Source: Sipunculus nudus (Eukaryota > Annelida > Sipuncula > Golfingiida > Sipunculidae). Taken from it: a stretch of DNA of 64,000 nt. The stretch is from contig CM049308.1 in assembly GCA_026874595.1 (NCBI GenBank), forward strand, positions 49,340,124-49,404,123, in the 5' to 3' direction. Shown here one piece after another: positions 21,437 through 32,367 of this stretch. How positions within the stretch are numbered: the stretch's first letter is position 1; each line of letters opens with the position of its first letter. Position numbers and translations under genes: made by a program. The notes beneath the pieces are model-generated. The model saw only the letters and a list, made by a program, of their open reading frames with translations, was not told where the DNA came from and made no database searches.

Positions 21437-23159
21437 TAAAATGTCCTAGTCTGAAACTTGCAGGGCTGAAATGTCCATTTTGCTGAAATCATAATGACTA
21501 AGGTAGATATGCAGGACTTAAAAGGATCAATATTAAATTTTAAAAATAAACCTCCATTCATACTCCCAAACTTTGCACAGGTTTGCATTTGGCCTGTAGG
21601 CCTTGTTCTATTGTTCCGACCCACAAGACAGCTGCCTGCATTGTTTGCCCACCTGAGTTAATCGTTGTGTGTCAGCATTTTACTACAAACACAGTAGGTT
21701 TCCCCAGAGAGGTTAAAGGCCACTAAGTGTCATGGCAGCCGAATTGAAGTGTTCAGAAATACAAAGGGGGAAGTTTGGATAATCTAGATGGGTCAAATGG
21801 GCACCCTTTTCACCGGGTAGAATGATGTACTGGTACCAGCAGTGTGCAATCAGTTCACAATTGGCAAAATAAAATGTGAATTTACCAGTTAAAGCTGTGC
21901 ATACACCTATTGAGAAAGCATTGCGAAGAGTTCAAGACTTCATGCAAATGTTTACTCATGGGATGAACCCGTGAAACCTACACTGCCACCCTGCCAACCC
22001 TCCTTCAAAATCAACTGGTTTGAATGTCCTGGAAGTTTGAGCCTTTTTAGGCTGACTTACCTTGCAAAATGGGCAATTCCCATTTCAAGGTGGGGATGAC
22101 CCAAGACACTTAAATATTAAACTTGAAATCTGCATGATTTAACATACTGTGTGGCAGAAATTGTGTGTTCATAATTAACATTTTACACACCTGGATATGT
22201 GGACATGATCACTTAAATGTGCCATTCCATCCCACAGCAATTTTTTTTATGTTGAGAATTAGATTTTAACCAGCACACCCCTAAGCATAAGCACAAAATA
22301 CAGGGTAGCAAAATTAATCACAAGTAAACGGTTAACAAATTTCTGTGCAGATTTCTTTGCTACACTCCCAAGGCAGTGGAAATCTTGCGCTTCTAAAGAA
22401 GCAACTGATTTTCATGCAGCCTGCTTTGACTGTTTATGATACATTTAGACACTAGATGGCAGTTCGTCCTCTGAAAAAAAAATGTGCGTATGATGTAACA
22501 AGCAGCCAACCAGATGCCAATAAATAAACGCTCGACAGGCATCCTGGCTCCGCCAATAGCTGTGCTTCAAGAGACCCTTGATGAAAGTTTATTGTCAAAA
22601 TCTGCATTCTTGCATCATGGACCGATTTGATTATGACATTATGACTGTGTTAGCGTAGCCATGTATCTATTGTCTGTGGAACTGAAACCAGCCAGTGAGG
22701 TGTGCACGCAGCCTTTGTTGTTACGTTTTGTTTGAATTACAGCTCACCGGTCTGGCATCCTATGTGCCAAAGGCCATAAGCAAGCCACATCTGGGGCCAT
22801 TCTCTCTGAGCCTGTGGCCTGTTAAGACAGTTACCAGGGCGATGAGCTGTCACTCATAACGAAATGAACAACATTGTCTCCATGTATACCTCGCTTGGCT
22901 GTGTCTTCCAGCACAAGGTCTCATCTGATTGGACAAAAATACAGTGATCCCCTCTGGTGTAGCAATTCAGGATACGAGGTCATAACAAACAGCGCTTACG
23001 ATCTAGGTAGTAGGCCTGTAGGTAAAGCGCTGTGTAAAGAGCATAATTTCTTTGCATATTTTGCTTATATATGCATATCCTCAGACAAATGGCAAATAAT
23101 AATATTTTCTTTGGCAAAACAAGACCGATTACCCAAATAAAACCATATTCTGCAGGTTA

Positions 23160-23932
23160 TGGGCCATAAAACATGAATTTGAGCATCCAGGCATTTAGAG
23201 AGGGCTCAAATTGTATCTTTTAGCTCTCGAATCTTTTTCTCAAATTTCAGGAGGATCCTGGGCAGTCATATTGGACACCAGAAATTAGGTCATAGTGACC
23301 TATATTCTGCAAGCTACAAGCAAAAAGCACAATATTGAGCACCCAGAAAGTCAGAAAATGTATAAATTATAACCATTAGGCCTACATAACATCAAAGGAT
23401 GTTCTGGGCATATTCTCTTCAAAACCTGAAACACGGTCAAAGTGACCTATATTCAGCAAGGGACCAGCCATAAATGTGATTATGAGCACCCAGGCAGTGC
23501 ACAAAACATTACTGTTGGACCTAGAACCTTCTAATATAACATCCAGGGAGGTCCTTGGCAAGTCTCCCTTGAATCCTGAAATTAGGTCACTGTGACCCAT
23601 ATGCTGTGAGCTACGAGCAGAAAACCTAATTGTGAGGACCCAGAAAGTCAGATGGACCCAAGTCATTGCATTACATAGCAACTTCTAACTTAGCATCAAA
23701 GGAGTTCCTGGTAAAACCTTCTTGGAAACCTTAAATAAGGTTGTTTTTACCTTTATCTATTTTCTAAGGACTAGGCAAAACACATGAATTTGAGCACTCT
23801 GTCATCCTACCCATTGTTTAAGATTCCTTAACAAATACTAATTTTTCACCAGATCATAACATCAATAATCTATACATGCATCATCTGTATGCCAAATTCA
23901 GCTTAGCGTCATGGTCCATGGGCCACTAGTTT
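23160..23932 (+). repeat. Interspersed repeat related to R1
   Basis: Tandem-like monomers carry 'gagcacccagg.agt', 'gaaattaggtca.agtgacc' and 'atattctgcaagcta', and the unit ends 'cagcttagcgtcatggtcca' 'tgggccactagttttt', close to the R1 3' terminus. It lies in the K3-A3 intron. No coding frame. Confidence 0.6.
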
Positions 23933-24041
23933 TTATTTTTTTTTGTAAGCACTTGAGAATAGCACAGTATTGATTATTTTTATTGTTCAAGTTGTTTCAA
24001 GCAACCTGCAAGGCTTCCTGATCCCCTTTTATTTCCTGCAG

Positions 24042-24154
24042 GAGGTAAACCTTCGTGTCCCACAGTGATGTGTGCCATGGACCCGTGTCCATATGGACTC
24101 AAAACTGATGCATCTGGCTGCTCAGTTTGTGAATGTCTGGAAAACCCCTGCAAG
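24042..24154 (+). CDS. Exon A3: antistasin-type motif 3
   Basis: Acceptor 'tttatttcctgcag', donor 'gtaaat', phase 1 to 0. CPTVMCAMDPCPYGLKTD then SGCSVCEC and closing ENPCK: all six antistasin cysteines plus the cysteine of the next module. It follows a 7-kb intron filled with R1, R4 and R3 repeats. Confidence 0.94.
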
Positions 24155-24406
24155 GTAAATTTTATAATTCTTCATTCACAGTATGAGAAAATCAAAATTT
24201 ATTGTGATAAAATACAATCAAAAAGTGTTTGCAAGTGTTTAATGTGGTGATGGTGACCATTTTTACAGCTCTCTTCAGGTCATAAGGTAATGTTACTTAG
24301 CATGCCCTCATTGACATTACTGATCTGCTGCTAAACATACACTCAGTATGTACCTACAGCCCTTAATTTGACACATAATACTATTTTTTACCAGGTTATT
24401 TAATAG

Positions 24407-24800
24407 TTTTTAGTGAACCTGTGAACTTATGCGATCGTGCGGTGTTGTCCGCCGTGCTTTGTCTATTATGCGTTGTCTGTACGTTAACCATAGCTATCTC
24501 AAAAACAGCAGGAGCTAGCATCAGCAATTTTTTTGCAAATAATCAGTCATCCCAAAAACTATATCTGATTCTGTTTATTTTTTTCTAACTGCATTTTCTT
24601 AGATTTTATAGGGAAAAAGCTAAAAAAAGCTTTAAAAATCTTCTTCTCCCAAAATGTCTGGCCAAATTGTCCAATATTTCACAGAAATGATCCCTGGAAC
24701 AATCTTTCTCAAGTTTGTTCGAATGATACCAGTTCGGAGATTTTTGGCCAGGAGGTTGAACTTGGTTAATTGTGCAAAAAAGCATAATAAAGTTTAAATC
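24407..24800 (+). repeat. Interspersed repeat R4, copy 2 (5' part)
   Basis: 'tttttagtgaacctgtgaac' 'ttatgcgat' head and shared interior 'tggccaaattgtccaatatt' as in copy 1. It runs into the start of the 51-bp array, so its 3' end is missing or replaced. Confidence 0.6.
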
Positions 24801-24802
24801 TC

Positions 24803-25915
24803 AGACACACACTGACCTGTTACCCATCGTTTTGGGTTTCACCTGAATATTGACAGACACCCACTGACCTGTGATACATTGTTTAGGTTTCACCTGAATA
24901 TTGACAGACACCCACTGACCTGTGATACATTGTTTTGGGTTTCATCTGAATATTGACAGACACACATGACCTATGGTACATTGTTTAGGGTTTGCCTGAA
25001 TATTTACAGACACACACTGACCTGTGATACATATTTTTTAAGGTTTCACCTCAATATTGACAGACACACATGACCTATGGTACATTTTCAGGGTTTCACC
25101 TGAATATTGACAGACACACACTGACCTGTGGTACATTTTTTAAGGTTTCACCTGAATATTGACAGACACACATGACCTATGGTACATTGTTAAGGGTTTC
25201 ACCTGAATATTGACAGACACCCACTGACCTGTGATACATTGTGTTGGGTTTCATCTGAATATTGACAGACACACATGACCTATGGTACATTGTTTAGGGT
25301 TTGCCTGAATATTTACAGACACACACTGACCTGTGATACATATTTTTTAAGGTTTCACCTCAATATTGACAGACACACATGACCTATGGTACATTTTCAG
25401 GGTTTCACCTGAATATTGACAGACACACACTGACCTGTGGTACATTTTTTAAGGTTTCACCTGAATATTGACAGACACACATGACCTATGGTACATTGTT
25501 AAGGGTTTCACCTGAATATTGACAGACACCCACTGACCTGTGGTACTTTTTTTAAGGTATCACCTGAATATTGACAGACACCCCCTGACCTGTGATACAT
25601 TGTTTGGGTTTCACCTGAATATTGACAGACACCCAATGACCTGTGATACATTGTTTTTGGTTTCATCTGAATATTGCTAGACACACATGACCTATGGTAC
25701 ATTGTTTGGGGTTTGCCTGAATATTTACAGACACACAGTCTGACCTGTGGTACATATTTTTTAAGGTTTCACCTGAATATTGACAGACACACTGACCTGT
25801 GGTACATTGTTTAGGGTTTCTTTTGAATATTGACAGACATACATGACCTGTGATACATTTTCAGGGTTTCACCTGAATATTAACAGACACACACTGACCT
25901 GTGTAACATTTTCAG
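24803..25915 (+). repeat. About 51-bp minisatellite abutting exon C3, carrying decoy acceptors
   Basis: Roughly 22 units of 'ggtttcacctgaatattgac' 'agacacacatgacctatggt' 'acattgtt.ag'. A higher-order period of about 308 bases (six units) is visible: 'gggtttcatctgaatattg' near 24936 recurs near 25244 and the whole series between is repeated. The last unit runs directly into the acceptor of exon C3, and the first bases of that exon, GGTTTCACCTG, are themselves the start of a repeat unit. Several units keep 'acattttcag|ggtttcacctg', identical to the real acceptor region. Confidence 0.92.
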
Positions 25916-26003
25916 GGTTTCACCTGCACCTCAGGACAGATATGTAAAGTGTCCTACCCTCAGTGTTTGGTGCCACCATGTGAGCCTGTGGGGTCATGTG
26001 TCA
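25916..26003 (+). CDS. Exon C3: short cysteine module
   Basis: Acceptor 'gtaacattttcag', donor 'gtaagt', phase 0 to 1. GFTCTSGQICKVSYPQC then PPCEPVGSCV, five cysteines in the same pattern as C2. The first 11 bases are part of the preceding minisatellite unit; from base 12 (TGC, Cys, where array units have TGA) the sequence departs from the repeat. The acceptor therefore sits inside the array's last unit. Confidence 0.9.
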
Positions 26004-26358
26004 GTAAGTATCAGTCTTTTTGTTGTGTCATATAATTATCTGTATTTTATCTGCCACATCCATTCTTGAGTACAAACATATATTAACATTAGGCGGTTGA
26101 TTTGATTTGTAACTACTGGTATGATGCATGTTAATGTCTTAGACTGGTTCATGTTACATCAAGGGTTCAACTGAATGTTTTATGGTTTTTATTTTAAAAA
26201 TGGCATTGTTGTAGAAATGGTTTAGGAATACACCTTAATACAAGATTGCCTGAAATCCTGTGATTACTGTATATATAAACCAAATGTCATTGGACTCTTG
26301 ACATGTTGGTATCATAACCAGTGTTCTCAGTTGTTCAACAAGGTTTTAAAATAAGATT

Positions 26359-27289
26359 CAGGCCTCGAATTTAATGACCAGCAATGGCAAATGCCCGTTA
26401 AAATTGGCTAGCTGCCGTCAGCCACAATCCTCAAAAAAATTCCTCACTGTGTCCTTCTTGTCTGTACACAATCACATTCGCAGCCACTCTATATGCTTTT
26501 TAATTAAAACAAAACTTAGTGTTACTGGTTCCCTGTTTACGAGGAAACTGGCCTGGGAAACCAGAAAATGAGCCGATAGTCTCTTACAGTGACACACGGT
26601 GGTGCTAAGCTAGCCACCATTTGGATCTACTCGGGGAAAATTCCGGGAACATTTCAGATAAAAAATGGCTACCCATTGGCCAATCAGAAAAATGATCTTT
26701 TATGGCCGGCTGTTATCAGCCAATCATAGCTAAGCATAGCGATTACTGCAGCATGGGCTACACGTCTACATTATGTTATGCGTTATCCAATTAGTCCGCT
26801 GTATAAGGATATTGGTAATACAGTTTTGTTGGAAATTACATCGTATCCACGCTGTGTTCAGGTGTAAAAACCCGCGTACCTCGTGTTTAACATATATAGT
26901 ATATAAATAAATACTGGGAACACCATTAATATAACTATTGTCAGGTCCATCATCGTCAAAATTAGGCCTGCTATTAAATTATGACCTGGTAAAAAAATTC
27001 CCATTTCCCAACCCCTGTCCGTGTGTCCATTTCACCCACTGTCGTCATGATAGTTTTGAGGACTGGCCAAAGATGACTCGGGGTCACCTGGTGACTGTTT
27101 GTTTGTGAATGATGAATAAAACATATTTGGATATGTTTTTTTTTCTTGTTTAGACTTTATTCCAAATAAAATAATGCAAACAAATGAAAACAAATGAAAA
27201 CTGCCTGTCAAATTTCTTTTTTGCCTGTCAATTTCAAATTTGACAGGCAGCAGTAGCTTGTTATTTCCAAAAATGAAATTCGAGGCCTG
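26359..27289. mobile_element. 931-bp hAT-like nonautonomous element
   Basis: Inverted ends CAGGCCTCGAATTT at 26359 and its reverse complement ending at 27289. CAGGxxTCGAA-type ends are typical of hAT elements. Flanks share only GATT (left '..agatt', right 'ggattg'), so an exact 8-bp duplication is not seen and may have decayed. No transposase frame inside. It lies in the C3-K4 intron, whose remaining parts (26004-26358, 27290-28137) show no other feature. Confidence 0.65.
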
Positions 27290-28137
27290 GGATTGTAACT
27301 TCTCTGAATAATGTGTTCTACATTTTGAACGTTTATAAAGTAATATCCCTTATCTGAATGTAGGAAGTCACACATGTGGCCCCATTGGCAGGTTGCTTTC
27401 TTTCCACTGCATTGAGACCTGCTTGTGACACAGCTTGAAGCCTTTCACATTCACATCAGAATCCTTAATGTGAGCTCAGACTGGGTCTAAGTGTTGTATT
27501 ACTATTCAGTTCAGAGTGCAAATCCAATTCTTAGACCTTCAGCTTAGAGTCCATGTCCACCCTACTTAAATTTTAATTATTTAGAAGTAATTCATGGCTG
27601 ATATCTTTTCACTTTTGTATACGTAAACACATAGATTTACACTGATATTTATGTCTTCTGATATTCCTGTAAGAAGGTCATTGATGCCAGTATATTGATC
27701 TTTGTTATGTAATGGGAATGTCAATACTTCAATAACAGTTTCTGTTCTGTTGAACTGCCTGATTTCTCAAGTCCTTACCTCCTGGTCCTAGTAAAAGTCA
27801 CAGTCTAGGACAGTAGAGTCCAGTTCCATGTCAGAGACCGCGAAAAAGTGGATTCCAGGGTGAACTCCAGTGCAAATCTGGTGTTAAGTGACGACTAGAA
27901 CGAGCTTAGCTAATTACATATATGCTTTATTCTGCCAGCATATAGGTACAGAGAGAATTGTCAGTGAGTCTTTCGCAGTAGTCATGGGTAGTGCCTTATG
28001 CCCATGCGCGAGACACATAATGAACTGTAGCGTTCTTGGAGAATCACGCAATCTCGAGTCATATAATTCCTGTCAAGGATATATCAATACAGCCTATACA
28101 AAGGTCCATTCTCATGGAAGTTGTTGTGTTCACTCAG

Positions 28138-28302
28138 ATGGAGATATCTGCAGCCTCCTCCCGAGCCCTGGTAACTGCAGAGGATTCATCAAGAGGTGGT
28201 ACTACAATAAGGAATCAAGATCATGTGAAGAGTTTACCTACACTGGGTGTGGTAGTAATGACAACAACTTCATGTCCAAGCACGACTGTCAAGACACATG
28301 TG
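28138..28302 (+). CDS. Exon K4: Kunitz/BPTI domain 4
   Basis: Acceptor 'tgttgtgttcactcag', donor 'gtaagc', phase 1 to 1. Six cysteines in canonical spacing, reactive loop PGNC-R-G with Arg P1. The block before the fourth cysteine reads FTYTGC, a Thr replacing the first Gly of YGGC, as in K6. NKE in place of the sequon, so no N-glycosylation here. A longer open frame running in from 27888 is intron read-through; the AG at 28136-28137 and the family alignment set the start. Confidence 0.95.
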
Positions 28303-28487
28303 GTAAGCATATAACAGCAGGCAGTATTAAATATGTGTAACAGATAACAAAAACAGCTTTTTATTTTAATTATTATAAATTATAATTATTTTTTAAAATT
28401 AAATGAATCGGTTATTATCTCTCTAGATTACATGTATAATAATAAAGACCTGTCAAAGAGTGGAGTATATGTATTATTTTTATTAAG

Positions 28488-28603
28488 GAACACTTGAGCC
28501 ACAATGTCCAGTAGAGGTGCGTTGCCCCTTTCCTTGTGAACACGGGTATGAACTGGACAGTAGGGGTTGTCAGTCATGTGTCTGCAAGCCACATCCATGT
28601 GAG
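28488..28603 (+). CDS. Exon A4: antistasin-type motif 4
   Basis: Acceptor 'ttattttttattaag', donor 'gtatgt', phase 1 to 0. CPVEVRCPFPCEHGYELD then SRGCQSCVC and closing HPCE: six antistasin cysteines plus the next module's first cysteine. It is separated from K4 by a 185-base intron, the shortest in the window. The following intron (28604-29508) has no recognisable feature. Confidence 0.93.
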
Positions 28604-29508
28604 GTATGTAGCGATATCTATTTTGGTATCTATGTGTCTGTCTAGTATGTATCTATTTTTCCCCTTTGTATTTTTATCAGGTTGAGGGAGTCATCATGTT
28701 GTCCAGTAAACATAGAAAAAATGAAACTCTACTAAAGTTTAAAAAATATATCAGGTTCATGAGTCTTCACAGGGTAACTTGAACATAAATAAATCTGGCT
28801 ATCAGATATTAACAGAATATAAAATATGTAAGGCCAAAGAAAAATATTAATATGTTTCTCAGGCTCTTTTTTTAAGTGATGTGGGTGGGCCTCTTTTTAT
28901 TTGATTTTTTACTGTAAAATAGCGTAAAATATCATAAATTATTTCTCAGGCACTGGCATAGAAATGAAAAGTTTTGATGAGAATGAGATTTAATAAACAA
29001 TGTGTAGGTCAAATTTGTCAAAAGTTTGAAAAGATCTTCAAAATATGTGACATTTTTATTTCTTTTACATGTTATATTAACATACAAAGCAGATTATATA
29101 ATACTACGGGTCTCAAAATCTTGCTGTTGCCAGAACACACGGGATCCCTCTGATGGCCATGACATTGAAATGTATTTTGGTCATTGGTTTTTAGAACAAG
29201 ATCCGAGATGAGAAACATATAATTTTTTGGCCTTACAAGCTTTCAACATTCCATCCAACAAACCTAAGGTGTATTGATAATAAGTAACTTTGATAAAGAG
29301 GTTTTGCATTTAATAAGTGATCAATTGAATATATTGGTGATGTTGACTTTCTGATTTATATGTAAAGATATTGAGCTGAGGTGTTCAGCCAAGAGTAATT
29401 TCCCATTTGTCCTTTAGTTTAACATCTAATCTTTATTAAAATATGTTAACTAGACCACTGATAATGTAAACGCCTGTGTTTTGACTTGCTGTATTCCTGA
29501 TATTTCAG

Positions 29509-29596
29509 AACCACCAGTGTCCCAAAGGGCAAGTATGCGTATTACAAGAAGTCCAGTGTGTCCGAGCGCCATGTCTGCCGCAACCAACATGTCAAG
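29509..29596 (+). CDS. Exon C4: short cysteine module
   Basis: Acceptor 'ttcctgatatttcag', donor 'gtcaga', phase 0 to 1. NHQCPKGQVCVLQEVQC then APCLPQPTC, five cysteines. This is the clearest example of the CPKGQxC ... VQC ... APC ... C pattern found after antistasin motifs in many invertebrate inhibitors. Confidence 0.92.
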
Positions 29597-29644
29597 GTCA
29601 GAGGCCCACCCCAAAATTATACTCACACTAAGGTTTAATGCAAA

Positions 29645-30822
29645 TGTAGGTGTTATAATACAGACCTCCCTGTTCTGGTGTATCATGTAGGTGTTATAAT
29701 ACAGACCTCCCTGTCCTGGTGTATAGTGTAGGGTTTATAATAAAGACCTCCTTGTCTTGTTGTATCATGTGGGTACTATAATACAGACCTCCCTGTCTTG
29801 ATGTATCATGAAGGTGTTATAATACAGACCTCCCTGTCTTGATGTATCATGCAGGTGTTATAATACAGACCTCCCTGTCTTGATGTATCATGCAGGTGTT
29901 ATAATACAGACCTCCCTGTCTTGGTGTATCATGGTGGTGTTATAATACAGACCTCCCTGTCTTGGTGTATCATGCAGGTGTTATAATACAGACCTCCCTG
30001 TCTTGATTTATAATGTAGGTGTTATAATACAGACCTCCCTGTCTTGGTGTATCATGGTGGTGTTATAATACAGACCTCCCTGTCTTGATGTATCACGCAG
30101 GTGTTATAATACAGACCTCCCTGTCTTGATGTATCATGCAGGTGTTATAATACAGACCTCCCTGTCTTGATGTATCATGCAGGTGTTATAATACAGACCT
30201 CCCTGTCTTGGTGTATCATGGTGGTGTTATAATACAGACCTCCCTGTCTTGGTGTATCATGCAGGTGTTATAATACAGACCTCCCTGTCTTGATTTATAA
30301 TGTAGGTGTTATAATACAGACCTCCCTGTCTTGGTGTATCATGGTGGTGTTATAATACAGACCTCCCTGTCTTGGTGTATCTTGTAGTTATAATACAGAC
30401 CTCCCTGTCTTGATGTATCACGCAGGTGTTATAATACAGACCTCCCTGTCTTGATGTATCATGGTGGTGTTATAATACAGACCTCCCTGTCTTGATGTTT
30501 CATGTAGGTGTTATAATACAGACCTCCCTGTCTTGGTGTATCTTGTAGTTATAATACAGACCTCACTGTCTTGGTGCATCATGCAGGTGTTATAATACAG
30601 ACCTCCCTGTCTTTGTGTATCATGTAGGTGTTATAATACAGACCTCCTTGTCTTGGTGTATCATGTTGGTGTTATAATACAGACCTCCTTATCTTGGTGT
30701 ATCATGTGGGTGTTATAATACAGACCTCCTTGTCTTGGTGTATCATGTTGGTGTTATAATACAGACCTCCTTGTCTTGGTGTATCATGTGGGTGTTATAA
30801 TACAGACCTCCGTGTCTTGGGG
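29645..30822 (+). repeat. 41-bp minisatellite, about 28 units
   Basis: Units of 'gtgttataatacagacctcc' 'ctgtcttg.tgtatcatgca' 'g'. Shorter units lacking 'ggtg' occur near 30390 and 30545. A higher-order period of about 288 bases (seven units) is visible from the distinctive 'gatttataatgtagg' unit at about 30005 and 30292. The array starts 49 bases after exon C4 and ends next to the GC-rich DIRS-type element. Confidence 0.92.
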
Positions 30823-31045
30823 CCTGTACCAGAAGCTTAATGTTTGAGTAGTGGCCAGAGACATTGGCATCTGAGATGTCATCTGTATAATCAAAATACC
30901 TGCAGTTTAGTGACATAAAATCCTCGCCGGCGCCCCCGGTGCTTTCTCCCTGGCCGTTCTCTTCGCCCCAGCTCCTCGCCGGATTCCTTCATTATCCCTG
31001 GGGCCGGCCGGGGCCGTCCCGCTGGTTCGCCCGGACCTTCCTGGT

Positions 31046-32367
31046 GTGCAGGTAAGTGCGTTGGTCCCTCCTGCCTCCGTTTCGGTGCAGCCGGCCTCAC
31101 CTCCGGTTACTCCGTCTGCCGTCGTTCCTGCCCGGCCGGCCGGCTCTTTATTTCAGTTACCATCTGCTGTGCTGCCTGCGGCTCCGGTTCCTGTGCCTTC
31201 CCGGATGGTCCCTGCTGCTGCCCAATCCCCGGCTTCCTGTTTCCAGCCTCCCGTCGTTCCGGCTCAGCGGGTCTCTCTGGATCCCCCTTCCCGGGGTTCT
31301 CCAGCGTCCCCCACCTCTCATTCAGCCGATCCCGCCCTGGCACAAGATCAGTGGTCGGAGATCGCGCTTCAACGCCAGGCTTGGCGTACACACAAATCTG
31401 TGCTTCTGGACCTCGTGGCTACCTCCACCCAGGAGGCCAACCCTAGTGGTCCGAAGTTCCGTAGGTTACAACCTCAGTCTTCCTCGGCGTCAGCGGCCGG
31501 TTCTTATTTGAATCCTGCCGCCCTTCAATCGCCCTCCTCCGCGCCCGCCGTGTGTATGGAATTTACCGACCACACGGTGGATTTCTTACGTGAGCACCAC
31601 GCTGTGGTCTCGGGGTCTCGTTCTACTTCTACTGGGCCCCGCTTCCACCGGGTTCTGATAAACCATGGTCCCCTGGTACCCTCTGGAATTCACCTGGGTA
31701 CTGGGCTACCTGCTTCGATCGCCTGCTACCTTTTCCTGATCACCCGGATATTCCGTCTGCTCCGATGCGGCTCGAGTCCGGCCTTGAACAGCCGTTCGCG
31801 GACGGTAGGTCTTTATTTCCATCGTCTGTCCAGTTTTCCAATCGTCACCTGTCGGATCTGGAGGGGCTTGGCCGGCAAGCGGCCGGTATGGTTAACGACT
31901 TACAGGCTGTTACTAGCCTGCTCGCCGTATCTCTGGACACGCTCACACTAAACGACATCTGGCAGGCTACTGCCCATACTTGCGCTGGGTTGCAACAGGT
32001 CGTTTGGCGCCTGGTTGAAAATTGTATCTTGTTACGCCGCACGGCTTGCATTCAGTCCTTAAAGCACTTAAAGCCGGAGCTTACTCAGGCGGAGTTAACC
32101 GAGCTGTATTCTCAGCCTTTTACCCGTTCCCTTCATTTACGGCCTCTTTTTGACCGCGCCTTGGAGTGCTCGGATCATCAGGCCCGCCTCCACTCGGCCT
32201 CTATTGCGCCTCGGCCGTTCTTCCACGTCCCACGCCCTTGGCCTTCGATTGCGGCTCCCCCTCTGCCGCGTCGCGCTTCGGCTCCGTCTTCTCGTCCTTC
32301 CCGCCGTTCCAGCCATTCTCAGCCTTTTCGTGGTCGTTCCTCCAAACGAGGTTCGACCAAGAAATGA
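31046..32367 (+). pseudogene. gag-like ORF of the DIRS-type element
   Basis: Two overlapping frames (31046-31951 and 31765-32367) together give a Pro/Ser/Ala-rich N-terminus and a segment with 'DLEGLGRQAAGMVNDL', 'LNDIWQATAHTCAGLQQVVW' and a basic Arg/Ser-rich tail ending KRGSTKK and a stop. The switch of frame near 31760-31950 indicates a frameshift. The helical segment plus basic tail resembles the first ORF of DIRS-like elements, but no defined domain is claimed. Confidence 0.5.

Noticed and set aside
27888-28137. Plus-strand extension upstream of Kunitz domain 4
   Set aside because: Open by chance; the AG acceptor at 28136-28137, phase 1 and exon length match the other five Kunitz exons.
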